Below are positions 54,983 to 64,000 of a stretch of DNA of 64,000 nucleotides, piece after piece (the first letter of the stretch is position 1; each line of letters starts with the position of its first letter). The stretch covers positions 310,001 to 374,000 of the forward strand of contig NZ_NFHL01000002.1 in the NCBI RefSeq assembly GCF_002161355.1, in the 5' to 3' direction. The stretch is from Lachnoclostridium sp. An76 (GTDB lineage Bacteria > Bacillota > Clostridia > Lachnospirales > Lachnospiraceae). The notes under the pieces were generated by a model. It made no database searches, was not told the origin of the DNA, and saw nothing but the letters and a program-made list of their open reading frames with translations. The position numbers were made by a program, and so were the translations under genes.

Positions 54983-55848
54983 ATAAATCCCTGCAATTCC
55001 TCTTTCTCACGTTTTTTCTTTCTCCGGATCAGAAGCCAGAGCAGGATCCCTTCCGTGCCGATTGAAACAGTGCCGGCCACAAGAAGCCACGGCAGTACAT
55101 CGATCAGTCTCCGGGCAACAGTACCTGTCTGCAGCTCCTGATACCGGACATCGCTCTCCAGCTCACCATTATACTCCGTGCGCACTCCGCGCACAAGCAG
55201 ACGGTGAGTATTGATCGAATACGGCGTGCATGTGACCAGAGTACAGTAATCCTCCCCGGGGATGATATCCAGGTCCCCCGTCTCATTGGGCTCCACGACC
55301 TTGATCTGGTCCACACGGTACGCCAGGATCTCATCCAGAACATGCAGGTAAAAGAGATCCCCCTCCTCCATCTCATCGAGATGGGTGAAGAGTTCCGCGT
55401 CCGGGAGTCCTCTGTGGCCGGTAAGGACACTGTGCGTACTTTCCCCGCCGACCGGATAGGAAGACTGCTCCATATGGCCGATGCCTTTTTGAAGGACGTC
55501 CGCACTGCTCCCCTCGTAGATTGGCAGTTCCAGGCCGATCTTCGGGATCGTGATATAACCGATACTCTCTCCTACGCCGGTCATATCCACATAGCTCTCC
55601 CCAGCCGACTGTCCCTCTCCGTTCTCATCCTGGATGATCGCCGACCGGAGCTGTTCGTTATACTTTCGCGCCGCTTCTTTGGCTGCATCGATCTCTTCCT
55701 GATCCATCTCCTCCACTGTATCATTATAAGATTCTACTACCTGTGTGGCATTGCGCTCGTAGAGTATATTGCTGACAATGGGATAAGCCGCAATACCGAC
55801 GCCTGTCGCGAACATAAGAATGGCAAATATGGTCTTTAATCTCTTCAT
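54979..55848 (-). CDS. Class C (pilus-building) sortase
   Basis: The protein has 289 residues. It has an N-terminal span (TIFAILMFATGVGIAAYPIV) and the barrel with H145 (LTGHRGLP), C207 (LVTCTPYSINTHRL) and R216. A C-terminal span (VLPWLLVAGTVSIGTEGILLW) is typical for class C. It should join pilin subunits through the NPKN lysine and the LPTTG end of the backbone pilin encoded just upstream. Confidence 0.95.
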   Translation of the reverse strand: MKRLKTIFAILMFATGVGIAAYPIVSNILYERNATQVVESYNDTVEEMDQEEIDAAKEAARKYNEQLRSAIIQDENGEGQSAGESYVDMTGVGESIGYITIPKIGLELPIYEGSSADVLQKGIGHMEQSSYPVGGESTHSVLTGHRGLPDAELFTHLDEMEEGDLFYLHVLDEILAYRVDQIKVVEPNETGDLDIIPGEDYCTLVTCTPYSINTHRLLVRGVRTEYNGELESDVRYQELQTGTVARRLIDVLPWLLVAGTVSIGTEGILLWLLIRRKKKREKEELQGFM

Positions 55849-55876
55849 ATATCCCCTGTCCTTTCCCGCCTTCTTA

Positions 55877-55980
55877 TGAGGCTCTCAGCCAGCCCCCACT
55901 GCTCTGCCTATCCGGCACCTGTCAGTGGATTCTGGCTGAAAGTCTCATAGGAGGGACATGCGATGCACATCTCTCCTATG
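55877..55980 (-). promoter_or_regulatory. Large stem-loop region between pilin and sortase genes
   Basis: An arm at 55877-55901 (TGAGGCTCTCAGCCAG...CCACTG) pairs with 55923-55947 (CAGTGG...CTGGCTGAAAGTCTCA) with few mismatches. A second hairpin (CATAGGAG at 55946-55953 with CTCCTATG at 55973-55980) shares two bases with it, so the two could compete. No T-run follows. The likely effect is a lower sortase level relative to pilin. Confidence 0.6.
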
Positions 55981-56019
55981 AATGAAGTAAAAATGAAAAA
56001 GACTATCTAATTTTTGTTA

Positions 56020-58065
56020 TTATGCGTTTTTCTTCTTTCTTGAAGAGAAGAATACGAACGCTCCGCCGCCCATCAGCAGGATACCGATGAGAGATGCAAG
56101 GATTGTTCCAGTGCCACCAGTTGTCGGAAGCTGGAAGCCTTTGTTGTTCTGAACCTCGATCTCGTATGTACCGGTATTATCTTTGCCGCCTTCGAAAGTA
56201 CTTGTTGTCACTGTTGTAGTACTTGTAGAATTTCCATATTCATCGGTATTTGTAACAGTACTTGTCGTTGTTGCAAATGTCACATCAATCTCTACTTTTA
56301 CAGGTTCTTTGAGAAGATTATAACCGTCATTTGTCTTTGTCTCTACAAGATAGTAATTTCCATTTTTAAGACCATTTACAACGATATTTCCTTCTGCATC
56401 TGTTGTGAGTGTAGCATTTCCTGCTCCATCTACAACATAGTGACCTACTCCTGCCTCAGTCTGAGCCACACTGATCGGTGTTCCAGAAGACTCCAGAATG
56501 TCCTCTGTTACATTTGCTTCTTCACCTTCGTATGAATAAAGATCAAATGTTACGTTCGCGAGGGGAGTTTTTGTGCTTCCATCAACTTTCTCTACGCCCA
56601 GAGCAAATGTATATACAATTGCCTGATCTGTAATAACGTCCTTCCCCGGCTCTTTGCCAGCGTTCGGATTAGACGGATCTTCTGTCGGATAAATCGCATT
56701 GGAGTAATCCAGCTCACCAGTATTCAGATTTCCTGCACTTCCTACGGATGCATTAGCATTCAGAACCGTATTAAATGTCACATCAATACTTGTAACGTTG
56801 CTTGCTGCAAGCTTATTTTTTCCGACTTGCGTAAAGCTAATTGTCCAGGATCCGCCTGCTGTATTATTCTGAGGAACGGTTAAAGTATAGTCCGTATCTC
56901 TTGTAAGTTCAACTCCAGGATCTGTTGTGATCGTTAACTGAGCTTCTTCTTCTGAAACCCATGTTAATGCCTGAGACATCGTATCTTTCAGGCTGAATTC
57001 TTTCAGTTCATTAACCTTTGACGGGACAGATGCTGTTACTTTCCATGTTACCGTATCTCCAATAGAAGCATCTGTCTCATCGTCCCAATTATCACCATCT
57101 TTAACAGTCTTCTCAAGCGTTGGTTTCTCATTAAGAGCATTGATAGTATAGCCTACTGATCCATCCCCATTCTGATCTTCTTTTTCTCCATCTCCATTTG
57201 CATCATAAAAGATATGTGATTCTCCATCAACAAGACGAATTTCAAATTCATAGGTAGCTTTTCCATCAAGAATATATCCGTCATTCTCACCAAGATCAAC
57301 CTCAACAAAGCGATAAGTTGCCGGAGAAAGGTCTTGAACATTGATAACACCACTTCCGTCTGTTGTCAGATTACTCTGAATCGTTGACCAATTCCCCTCA
57401 ACCTGCTGCTGAAGAACAAATTCGACACCCACAAGTGCTGATGCATTTCGATTTCCTGTCTTGCCCTGTTTCAGAAGGCTGATACCACCATATGCTGTTG
57501 CATTCTTTGGATTAGCTACAACATCATAGTTCCAGCTGTCCCCATCATCTGTTGTCATCGGAATGGAAACAATAAAGTTTGCTGATTTTGAAATAACCTG
57601 ACTCGGAGCATCTGTCTCAGCAACCGCGTAAATACCAATCGGTACATTGGAGAACACAACCTGACCATTTGAACCTGTTGTACCATTAGTATGCTCTGTA
57701 AGATCCTCAAGACTGATCTGCTGAAGTAATGCAGCCCATTCCTCTGATGATGTGGAACCGTTGGCAATACTTGTAAGCTCTTCTGCAGTCAGCTTGTCAG
57801 CAATCTCCTCAACAGGAGTTGCCTTTGTATCTACAACACCGTTGCTTACCGTCTGAGTGATGTCTGCGATCTTATACATCGTAAACTCTACACCTTCTAA
57901 TGGTTTGCCTGTAGTGTTTCCTTCATATTTGTTGATTGTCAGACTTCCTGTGTCCTTCAGGATCGTATCCGATCCGGCAGCGAACGCTGTCACTGCCATC
58001 GTGGACATTACCATAGCCGCACTCAGCATACCGGCTAAGACCTTTTTCAATTTCTTGATTTTCAT
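56020..58065 (-). CDS. Major (backbone) pilin, LPTTG-anchored, Cna-B type
   Basis: The protein has 681 residues. Its signal peptide is MKIKKLKKVLAGMLSAAMVM... ending at AFAAG. The pilin motif reads DSWNYDVVANPKN (W178, K187), where the Lys is the joining residue of sortase C pili. Several Cna-B/SpaA-type domains follow (GGISLLKQGKTGNRNASALV, VEKVDGSTKTPLANVTFDLY). An E-box lies in NYYLVETKTNDGYNLL. The sorting signal LPTTGG at about 646 precedes the membrane span and RKKKNA. Domains should hold isopeptide bonds. Base use is more AT-rich than in neighbouring genes. Confidence 0.95.
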   Translation of the reverse strand: MKIKKLKKVLAGMLSAAMVMSTMAVTAFAAGSDTILKDTGSLTINKYEGNTTGKPLEGVEFTMYKIADITQTVSNGVVDTKATPVEEIADKLTAEELTSIANGSTSSEEWAALLQQISLEDLTEHTNGTTGSNGQVVFSNVPIGIYAVAETDAPSQVISKSANFIVSIPMTTDDGDSWNYDVVANPKNATAYGGISLLKQGKTGNRNASALVGVEFVLQQQVEGNWSTIQSNLTTDGSGVINVQDLSPATYRFVEVDLGENDGYILDGKATYEFEIRLVDGESHIFYDANGDGEKEDQNGDGSVGYTINALNEKPTLEKTVKDGDNWDDETDASIGDTVTWKVTASVPSKVNELKEFSLKDTMSQALTWVSEEEAQLTITTDPGVELTRDTDYTLTVPQNNTAGGSWTISFTQVGKNKLAASNVTSIDVTFNTVLNANASVGSAGNLNTGELDYSNAIYPTEDPSNPNAGKEPGKDVITDQAIVYTFALGVEKVDGSTKTPLANVTFDLYSYEGEEANVTEDILESSGTPISVAQTEAGVGHYVVDGAGNATLTTDAEGNIVVNGLKNGNYYLVETKTNDGYNLLKEPVKVEIDVTFATTTSTVTNTDEYGNSTSTTTVTTSTFEGGKDNTGTYEIEVQNNKGFQLPTTGGTGTILASLIGILLMGGGAFVFFSSRKKKNA

Positions 58066-58119
58066 CCCTTGTTTCCCTCTCTTTCAGAAATATTTTTTCT
58101 TTGTTCTTTGACTGCTCCG

Positions 58120-61100
58120 CTATTTCCCGGGAGCCCCTGCCCCCTTTCTTCGTTTCTGCAATCTATAGATGAAGAGTGCGAGCCCCGCAAGGGCAAGACC
58201 TCCAGCTATCATATAAGCCCGGAGATATCCTCCGGTGGATGGAAGCTCGAAGAGGAGACGGTTGGATACGGTGATCGTGATCGTATTTGTCTCGCTGTCC
58301 ACAGTAATAGCCTTCGGATCTGAACTTCCTTCCTGGATCTTACATCCATTTCTCCGGTCGATCGTCAGATACAACGGATCCTTCAACAGACTGTATCCGG
58401 CATGTGCCTTTGTCTCTGTGATCCGGTAGATCCCTTCTTCCAGATCGCTGATCAGCGCCTCGCCAAGGGTCGTACCGTTCGCTCCATCGCCCGTGATCAT
58501 CGTAGCCGAACCATCCGTACCGAATGAGGGATCTGGCGCAAAGGCTTCTGCCGTACTGTTGGCAGTTCCTTTTTCCAGCGTAAACTCTACTCCGCCGAGC
58601 TTTTTGTCTGTCTCAGAAGCGTCTACCTTCACAATCTTCAGATTCGTCTTGGACTGGATCTTATTGATGATCGTCGCTGTAAAGGTCTGACTCTGAGTTG
58701 ACTCATCATTTCCGGTAATGTCATCTGTTGTTTCTGAGTCCTGTATGCCATCTCCTATCTCTTTGCATTGATAGTCAACTACATACTCCTGACCGTCTAT
58801 TACAATAATCCCGCCTTCATCTGTCGGCTGGAACTCTCCGTCATCTCCGATCGTGCCCTCCACAACGCGGTATGTATACGGTATCTTACAGTCTTGGTCC
58901 TGATATTTCTCAAGTCCGGTAAATTCATATTTCCATCCTTCATATCCTTTCTGGATCTGGATGTAAGACTGTCCGTTGATTTCTACAACTTCAAATGGGT
59001 GCTCTGTTCCATTCTCTGTATACTTTCTCTGCAGCTGGATATAGATTGATGAATCAATACTGTCGGATATATCTTCGCCGCTGCCATCCTGCCACATCTT
59101 CTCTACACTGATATCGATCAGCGGTCGCTTTGTATTCTTGAATACAAACTTTGTGGCATCCCCTTCTGAAGCATCTTTCATCAGTAGACCATGCACCGTG
59201 TTGTTCACAATCTCCACATATTTATTTTCTTCCGGAAGTACAATGCTCTCCAGACGGGAACCGTCTGTCGGTGAAACTTCCTCGATCACGTAATCTGTAC
59301 CGATCGGAATACCTGTAATAGTCTCCGTCTCTCCCGCTTTCACTTTCACCTCAACGATAATCGGTTCTGATTCCAGCGAAGATCCGGCAATGTTTGTAAA
59401 TGTGATCTTAAATGTGTATTCCGCTTCCCCTAATATTGGCGAATTGTCTGCGGCTTCTTTTGTAATAGAAATACTTCCGGTATTTACTTTATTCACCACA
59501 ACAGCTTTCAGCTTTGTCGCAATTGCCCGGCTGTCAGGGTTCGTATAAGAGCGGAAAACAATAGATGGCTCTGATGTATCTTTTTCCAGGTTATAGTTTG
59601 CTGCCGGTGAATTGGTGTCTTTCTTTTCCGTCCGTCCATCCTCCAGAGCATATCTCTTTTGATTTACCAGCCCTGATTCTGTAGACGGATTTATCACAGA
59701 ATCACCACTTCCATATGACGTAACCGGAACACCATTGTCATACAGGCTCCAGGATGTTGTAAATGCCTCTTTGTTCAAACCTGTTTCTTCCAGATAGATA
59801 TAACTTCCGATCCGGAACTGATTACTGAAGCTTGCTGTATCACCATCACCAAGTGAGAATTCTCCGCTGGCGCCAATTCGTCCGTATGTAGTTTCCCCGC
59901 CGTTCTCGTTTGTTACAGTATAGACAGCTCCTGTCGGATTCACCAGTGCAGCAGCTCCCCTCGCATCACTATTAGCCTGAACAGAACCATAGTCCGGAAT
60001 ATCTGCCTGCTGTACAGTAAAGCCCGTCATCACATCCATGGTAGTCTGCGGCTCAAAAACAATATTATCCAGATAGATATCCCGCTCATAACGGAACGCC
60101 AGTTTTACCTTCGCAATTTTGGTTTTGTCAATCGTATCGATCCCAGGTATCCTGTCCAAATATACCCGGATCGTCTTCCATGTCCTGGAAGTAAGACTTG
60201 CCGAACCGAATGTATTCTGGGAAGACAGCTTCACATCACATGTTTTTCCGTTTATATCCTCCAAGCAGACGCGCATATTATTCAGAGACGGGATTCTGTC
60301 ATCATCAAAATAAAAGTCAAAACTCAGATATTCCTGGTCTTCAATATTTACAGAACTTACAGAACTTCCATTTTCCGGACTAATGATTCCCCATCGCTTG
60401 TCTTTATATGTACCATCCGCATCATCTTCATAGCGGGCCCGCCAGTGTACCACATTATTATGTCCATCCTTACTATCTTCATGTTGAAACAAATTATCCG
60501 TGACAGATGGCTGAACAGTGTCATTCCTAAATGTACTGTTGAATTCTACTGACTGTGTCTCTTCGCCGCTAACCTCCTTCTCACCCCAGTGTGTCACTGC
60601 ATTCTTGATATTGAATGCAAAGGAATCTGTATTTGTAAACAGCTCCTCATCAAAAATATCTGTGTTGACGTCTGTGGTATCCACCTGTTTTTCTACCTCA
60701 AACAGATTCTCATCCGGGAAGTTGAAGGTTATCTTCATGTTCGACTCCCACATTCCGCGTTCCATGTAGTACATGGTGAGGGTGTGGATAGAACCGTTCT
60801 CACCTTGAATCTCAAATTTTGAAGTTTTGTCTGCTCCCTGGGTATTATCTGCCGCACTTGCCTTGACATGGCTGACGGTAGCAGTTTTATCTTTAAAATT
60901 CAGATTTCCGGTTACTCTACCATGAGCGCCTCCCACATCGAGAGCCAGCTTCCCGTCAATAAATACCCACACATCATCATCACCTGAAAACTCAAAAGTG
61001 ATAGGGACTTCTTTCGTTCCCCCTGGGCTGTTGGGATCTTCAGCAAGAACTGTTCCATCCTCCGTCAAGCGAAAATTAAATTCAATTTTAGTTCCAAAGC

Positions 61101-64000
61101 CATAATTATATGTTACTCCGCTTGAACCTCTACTTGTCTCATTAAATGGGAAAAATCCATATTCCGTTGAAGTCGCATGCTGAGTCTGTCCATTCTCTTG
61201 CCAGGTATGACTCCAATCCTGTTCTCCGGTACTGTTCACATTGCGCGCCCATGGCTGATTACCTACATTCTCTAAGTAGTAGTCATCTGTTTCCGTATCC
61301 TTTCTCATTGCAAGAGTTGTCTCTGCACTGTCGAAGGTCCAATAATCCACCCCATCTGCATTTTTTACTTTTTTAAATGGAAAAGATACATTTTCGTACA
61401 CTTCTCCTAATTTAGCATTTTTACTGTTTTCTCCGAGCAAAAAAGCTTTATTAAAATGCGGTTCCAATGCCTCGCTATTCGAGGTATATAATTCTTCATC
61501 CTTCAGCTGATCACTTACCAGCCCCCATGCCGCATAATCATAGAAAGGTGTTCCATCGCTGTCACTCTTATCTCCGTTAATATTCAGCACGGAGTTATTC
61601 GTAGACAGAAATTTTTTATAATCCGAACTGTTTGCATCGCTGTTCCATCCGAATAAGTTCAGCGTATCTGCTATATGACGGAACTGATTGCGGTCTTCAT
61701 TCAACTGATAATGGCCCGTATAAATCGGAAGCTGTACGTTGTTCTCTCTGTAGTAATCACTCAGTGCCTGATCAAATTGCCGGAATGTTACCCAGTTTCT
61801 CTGAGATGTACCGTTTTCACCCTCATAATTATCCCGATTACAGCCGTTTAATTCATAATCCGTATAGTAATCATAGAATGTAGAGTTGACATACATCGTA
61901 TCCGCTTCTTTTTCAAATGCCTCACTTTTTATATCTACTACATCTGTATTTTTGCCTTTTTCAGCATCTCTTAACGCGCCTTTTTCATCCCAGTATCCGC
62001 CCCGGGTATTACCTTCTTCAGAATAATATGTAACAGAATCTCCCGAATCCGCATAAAAACACGGCTCCTCGAATGCCGGAATCTCAAGCCAGTCTGTTCC
62101 GTCTCCATTCCATGCAATTCCGGCATTAGCAGTATCATAGGGATAAGCAGCAAACGTAATCTCTGTATATCCTGCCGGGACAGTGCATTTATAAAGGTTA
62201 TCGTTTACTTTCGTCATGGTGCCTTTCTGTCCGCTGTCATTCTGGTCTTTTCTCATCCAGTAATATACATTTCCATCTTCTGAAGCCGGTATTGCATTGC
62301 CTGAAGCTTTACCGGGAGTTTCCCCAGGCGTATTATCCGCACCACCACTTGAATTTGTCTTAGATATTCCATAATACAGTTTCGAAAGCGTTGCATCAAA
62401 ATAGACCGTTTTCTCTGATGACTGTATGCCGGATACTTCCGCCACATTGTCCGATACCGCGACCTTATTCTTTGTAAGATCCTTCCACATAAAATGATAG
62501 GTCGTACTTTCATGAACAACAGTAATAATTGTCTCCTGATCTGCCGAAATATCATCTGGTATTTTATAATAGAGTGTATTTACACTTCCTATATACCTTT
62601 CAGATATTTTTTCTTCCTTTCCTGCAATGATAATCGTATCATTCAGGCTAAAATTTCCCGAATAGAAATATAAAGTCCGTCCGCTGATGGATTCATTCCC
62701 TGTTGTTTCAGCCGCCCATCTGCTGATGAGTTCGCCTGACGGAAGTTCTGTCACTCCATAGTAATAACATGTATTTTCTTCCTGAACCAGTTCTTTAAGA
62801 GAGTACCATTGTGTTGACTGGTTGTTTATGTTCAATTGAACTTCTGTATACTCTTCTGTTCCGTTATAATCCTCCGGTACCCGAAAAGTTCCATTAATTG
62901 TATATGTATTACTCTGATCATTATTATCTGTACGGAATACCGCTGTCACAGAGCCCTCTGAAAGTTCTTGTGTCATGTCGACAAACTTCAGTTCTGTGCC
63001 TGCCAGACTCACAACATCAGGGATAAAGTCAACCCAATTGCTTCCATCCCAAAGTTTTCCGTTAAACACACCTAAAGCTGTCCAGTAATTCTGAATAGGA
63101 ACAACCTGGCCCTTATGGGTCTCTCCGCTATACGCCTGAATTTGAAGGGTATAAATGCCGCCATAAGGGATATCGCCTGTATCCTGTGTTGTAGTAAATT
63201 CAGCCACATATACAGATTTTCCATTCAGTGTCCTACCACTGTCTGTCATTGTTATAATGCTCCACCTCGAGGTTTGATCTGTATAGCCCTCACCCTGAAG
63301 TCGCATATTAGCACGTATGGTATATCCATTATTTATCCAGTCGTCACTTGGCACATAATAAAAACAGCCTGTATTCTCATCAGCCTGTGCTGACGTTCCG
63401 TCTGTATTCAGCAGCGCTGCTGCCTCAGTCTCTGCTGCCGCTGTCTCCGTCACACCCTCACTTTCTTCCGCGGCCTCACTCACATCATCGCTCTGCACCA
63501 TCTCCCACATGACCTCGGTCTCATTGTCCTCGTCTTCCTGATCCGAAGCCTGGGTGACATCCTGCTCGTTCACAAAAGCCTTCGCCTGCACGATTGTCCT
63601 CTTGGTGTAGTTTGCCTCATCGGTGCGATACATCAACTGCATATCAAAGGCTGCTGACGCTCCTGCCGGGAGTGTGGCTTCCAGATAGCGCGCCGTCACA
63701 TTGCCGCTGTCGTCCGTCTTCTCCACCCACTGTGCGTCAAGCGCGGTGTTGGTCCCATCCGCGAGCGTGAGCGCGTCTTTCATTGCATCGTTCAGATCCA
63801 GCGCTTCTGTCTCTGTGTCAGCCGAGGCATCTTCTGCATTTTCGAGGTAAGTCCGAAGGACCGCGTCTTCCCCACAGGAATTAGCCGCTGACACATGGAT
63901 CGTCTGCAGCCCGTCTTTTTGTTCTGTATCTTCTTCTGATCCCCCTGTCACCGTCACTGCAACGCCGGGATCAGAGCTGTTATCTTCTGCATTTGCAGCT
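58120..64000 (-). CDS. Very large pilus-tip or surface adhesin with fibro-slime and Cna-B domains, LPSTG-anchored (5' end outside window)
   Basis: At least 1959 residues are present and the frame is open to the right edge. The visible N-terminal part is rich in Glu/Ala/Thr. A middle domain resembles the fibro-slime/PA14-like module: FRQFDQALSDYYRENN, then EFSGDDDVWVFIDGKLALDV, GGAHG and HTLTMYYMERGMWESNMKI. After a carbohydrate-binding-like beta domain there are Cna-B repeats (GSISITKEAADNSPILGEAE, TNLKIVKVDASETDKKLGGV) and the sorting signal LPSTGG, a span and the basic end. It is the first known gene of the pilus operon, 54 bases before the pilin. The middle of the gene is much more AT-rich than its two ends. 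Confidence 0.92.
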   Translation of the reverse strand, partial: AANAEDNSSDPGVAVTVTGGSEEDTEQKDGLQTIHVSAANSCGEDAVLRTYLENAEDASADTETEALDLNDAMKDALTLADGTNTALDAQWVEKTDDSGNVTARYLEATLPAGASAAFDMQLMYRTDEANYTKRTIVQAKAFVNEQDVTQASDQEDEDNETEVMWEMVQSDDVSEAAEESEGVTETAAAETEAAALLNTDGTSAQADENTGCFYYVPSDDWINNGYTIRANMRLQGEGYTDQTSRWSIITMTDSGRTLNGKSVYVAEFTTTQDTGDIPYGGIYTLQIQAYSGETHKGQVVPIQNYWTALGVFNGKLWDGSNWVDFIPDVVSLAGTELKFVDMTQELSEGSVTAVFRTDNNDQSNTYTINGTFRVPEDYNGTEEYTEVQLNINNQSTQWYSLKELVQEENTCYYYGVTELPSGELISRWAAETTGNESISGRTLYFYSGNFSLNDTIIIAGKEEKISERYIGSVNTLYYKIPDDISADQETIITVVHESTTYHFMWKDLTKNKVAVSDNVAEVSGIQSSEKTVYFDATLSKLYYGISKTNSSGGADNTPGETPGKASGNAIPASEDGNVYYWMRKDQNDSGQKGTMTKVNDNLYKCTVPAGYTEITFAAYPYDTANAGIAWNGDGTDWLEIPAFEEPCFYADSGDSVTYYSEEGNTRGGYWDEKGALRDAEKGKNTDVVDIKSEAFEKEADTMYVNSTFYDYYTDYELNGCNRDNYEGENGTSQRNWVTFRQFDQALSDYYRENNVQLPIYTGHYQLNEDRNQFRHIADTLNLFGWNSDANSSDYKKFLSTNNSVLNINGDKSDSDGTPFYDYAAWGLVSDQLKDEELYTSNSEALEPHFNKAFLLGENSKNAKLGEVYENVSFPFKKVKNADGVDYWTFDSAETTLAMRKDTETDDYYLENVGNQPWARNVNSTGEQDWSHTWQENGQTQHATSTEYGFFPFNETSRGSSGVTYNYGFGTKIEFNFRLTEDGTVLAEDPNSPGGTKEVPITFEFSGDDDVWVFIDGKLALDVGGAHGRVTGNLNFKDKTATVSHVKASAADNTQGADKTSKFEIQGENGSIHTLTMYYMERGMWESNMKITFNFPDENLFEVEKQVDTTDVNTDIFDEELFTNTDSFAFNIKNAVTHWGEKEVSGEETQSVEFNSTFRNDTVQPSVTDNLFQHEDSKDGHNNVVHWRARYEDDADGTYKDKRWGIISPENGSSVSSVNIEDQEYLSFDFYFDDDRIPSLNNMRVCLEDINGKTCDVKLSSQNTFGSASLTSRTWKTIRVYLDRIPGIDTIDKTKIAKVKLAFRYERDIYLDNIVFEPQTTMDVMTGFTVQQADIPDYGSVQANSDARGAAALVNPTGAVYTVTNENGGETTYGRIGASGEFSLGDGDTASFSNQFRIGSYIYLEETGLNKEAFTTSWSLYDNGVPVTSYGSGDSVINPSTESGLVNQKRYALEDGRTEKKDTNSPAANYNLEKDTSEPSIVFRSYTNPDSRAIATKLKAVVVNKVNTGSISITKEAADNSPILGEAEYTFKITFTNIAGSSLESEPIIVEVKVKAGETETITGIPIGTDYVIEEVSPTDGSRLESIVLPEENKYVEIVNNTVHGLLMKDASEGDATKFVFKNTKRPLIDISVEKMWQDGSGEDISDSIDSSIYIQLQRKYTENGTEHPFEVVEINGQSYIQIQKGYEGWKYEFTGLEKYQDQDCKIPYTYRVVEGTIGDDGEFQPTDEGGIIVIDGQEYVVDYQCKEIGDGIQDSETTDDITGNDESTQSQTFTATIINKIQSKTNLKIVKVDASETDKKLGGVEFTLEKGTANSTAEAFAPDPSFGTDGSATMITGDGANGTTLGEALISDLEEGIYRITETKAHAGYSLLKDPLYLTIDRRNGCKIQEGSSDPKAITVDSETNTITITVSNRLLFELPSTGGYLRAYMIAGGLALAGLALFIYRLQKRRKGAGAPGK

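Overview
This window looks like a chromosome segment of a gut-type Clostridia, most likely Lachnospiraceae. The clues are a large SRP RNA with an Alu domain, a Na+-type V-ATPase operon in Enterococcus/Clostridia order, YesMN-type sugar regulation, class C sortase pili, a B12-type radical SAM protein with an unusual C-terminal region, and strong SD sites with TTGACA/TATAAT promoters. Almost every gene lies on the minus strand; the exceptions are the SRP RNA, one conserved hypothetical gene (32016..32891) and an IS30-type transposase remnant. No tRNA, rRNA, CRISPR array or prophage was seen.

Left part (1..16.2 kb): the gene set rpmG-secE-nusG-rplK-rplA and then rplJ-rplL. The usually continuous rplKAJL-rpoBC block is broken. 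About 9.3 kb of surface-protein DNA sits between rplA and rplJ: a 2220-residue secreted repeat protein, an IS30-family remnant, and a truncated wall-anchored pseudogene. Downstream of rplL there is a perfect 77-nt palindrome and a secreted nuclease/phosphatase-fold gene instead of rpoB. rplJL has its own promoter and L10-type leader.

Middle part (16.3..47 kb): a complete V-type ATPase operon (F-I-K-E-C-G-A-B-D order) with a small unknown gene at its end and palindromic repeats between B and D. Next comes a six-gene run: radical SAM protein, a 33-residue membrane protein, AIR-synthase-like protein, Lrp-type regulator, aminotransferase and TrmL. Then follow SRP RNA, tadA, dgt with an HTH protein carrying 13-residue repeats, a GGDEF/EAL-Sfp-VanY operon, and a Pit phosphate transporter with its DUF47 partner. 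An ABC sugar uptake operon comes next, with two permeases, two solute-binding proteins and a YesN/YesM two-component system but no ATPase gene.

Right part (49..64 kb): a pilus locus with a very large Cna-B/fibro-slime adhesin (its N-terminus lies beyond the window), an LPTTG backbone pilin with an NPKN-type pilin motif, and two sortases. The second sortase is joined through stop/start overlaps to a MoxR ATPase, a DUF58 protein and a membrane transglutaminase-fold protein whose catalytic Cys position is Ser. This coupling of a pilus assembly set to a MoxR-DUF58-transglutaminase set is the most interesting unit in the window.
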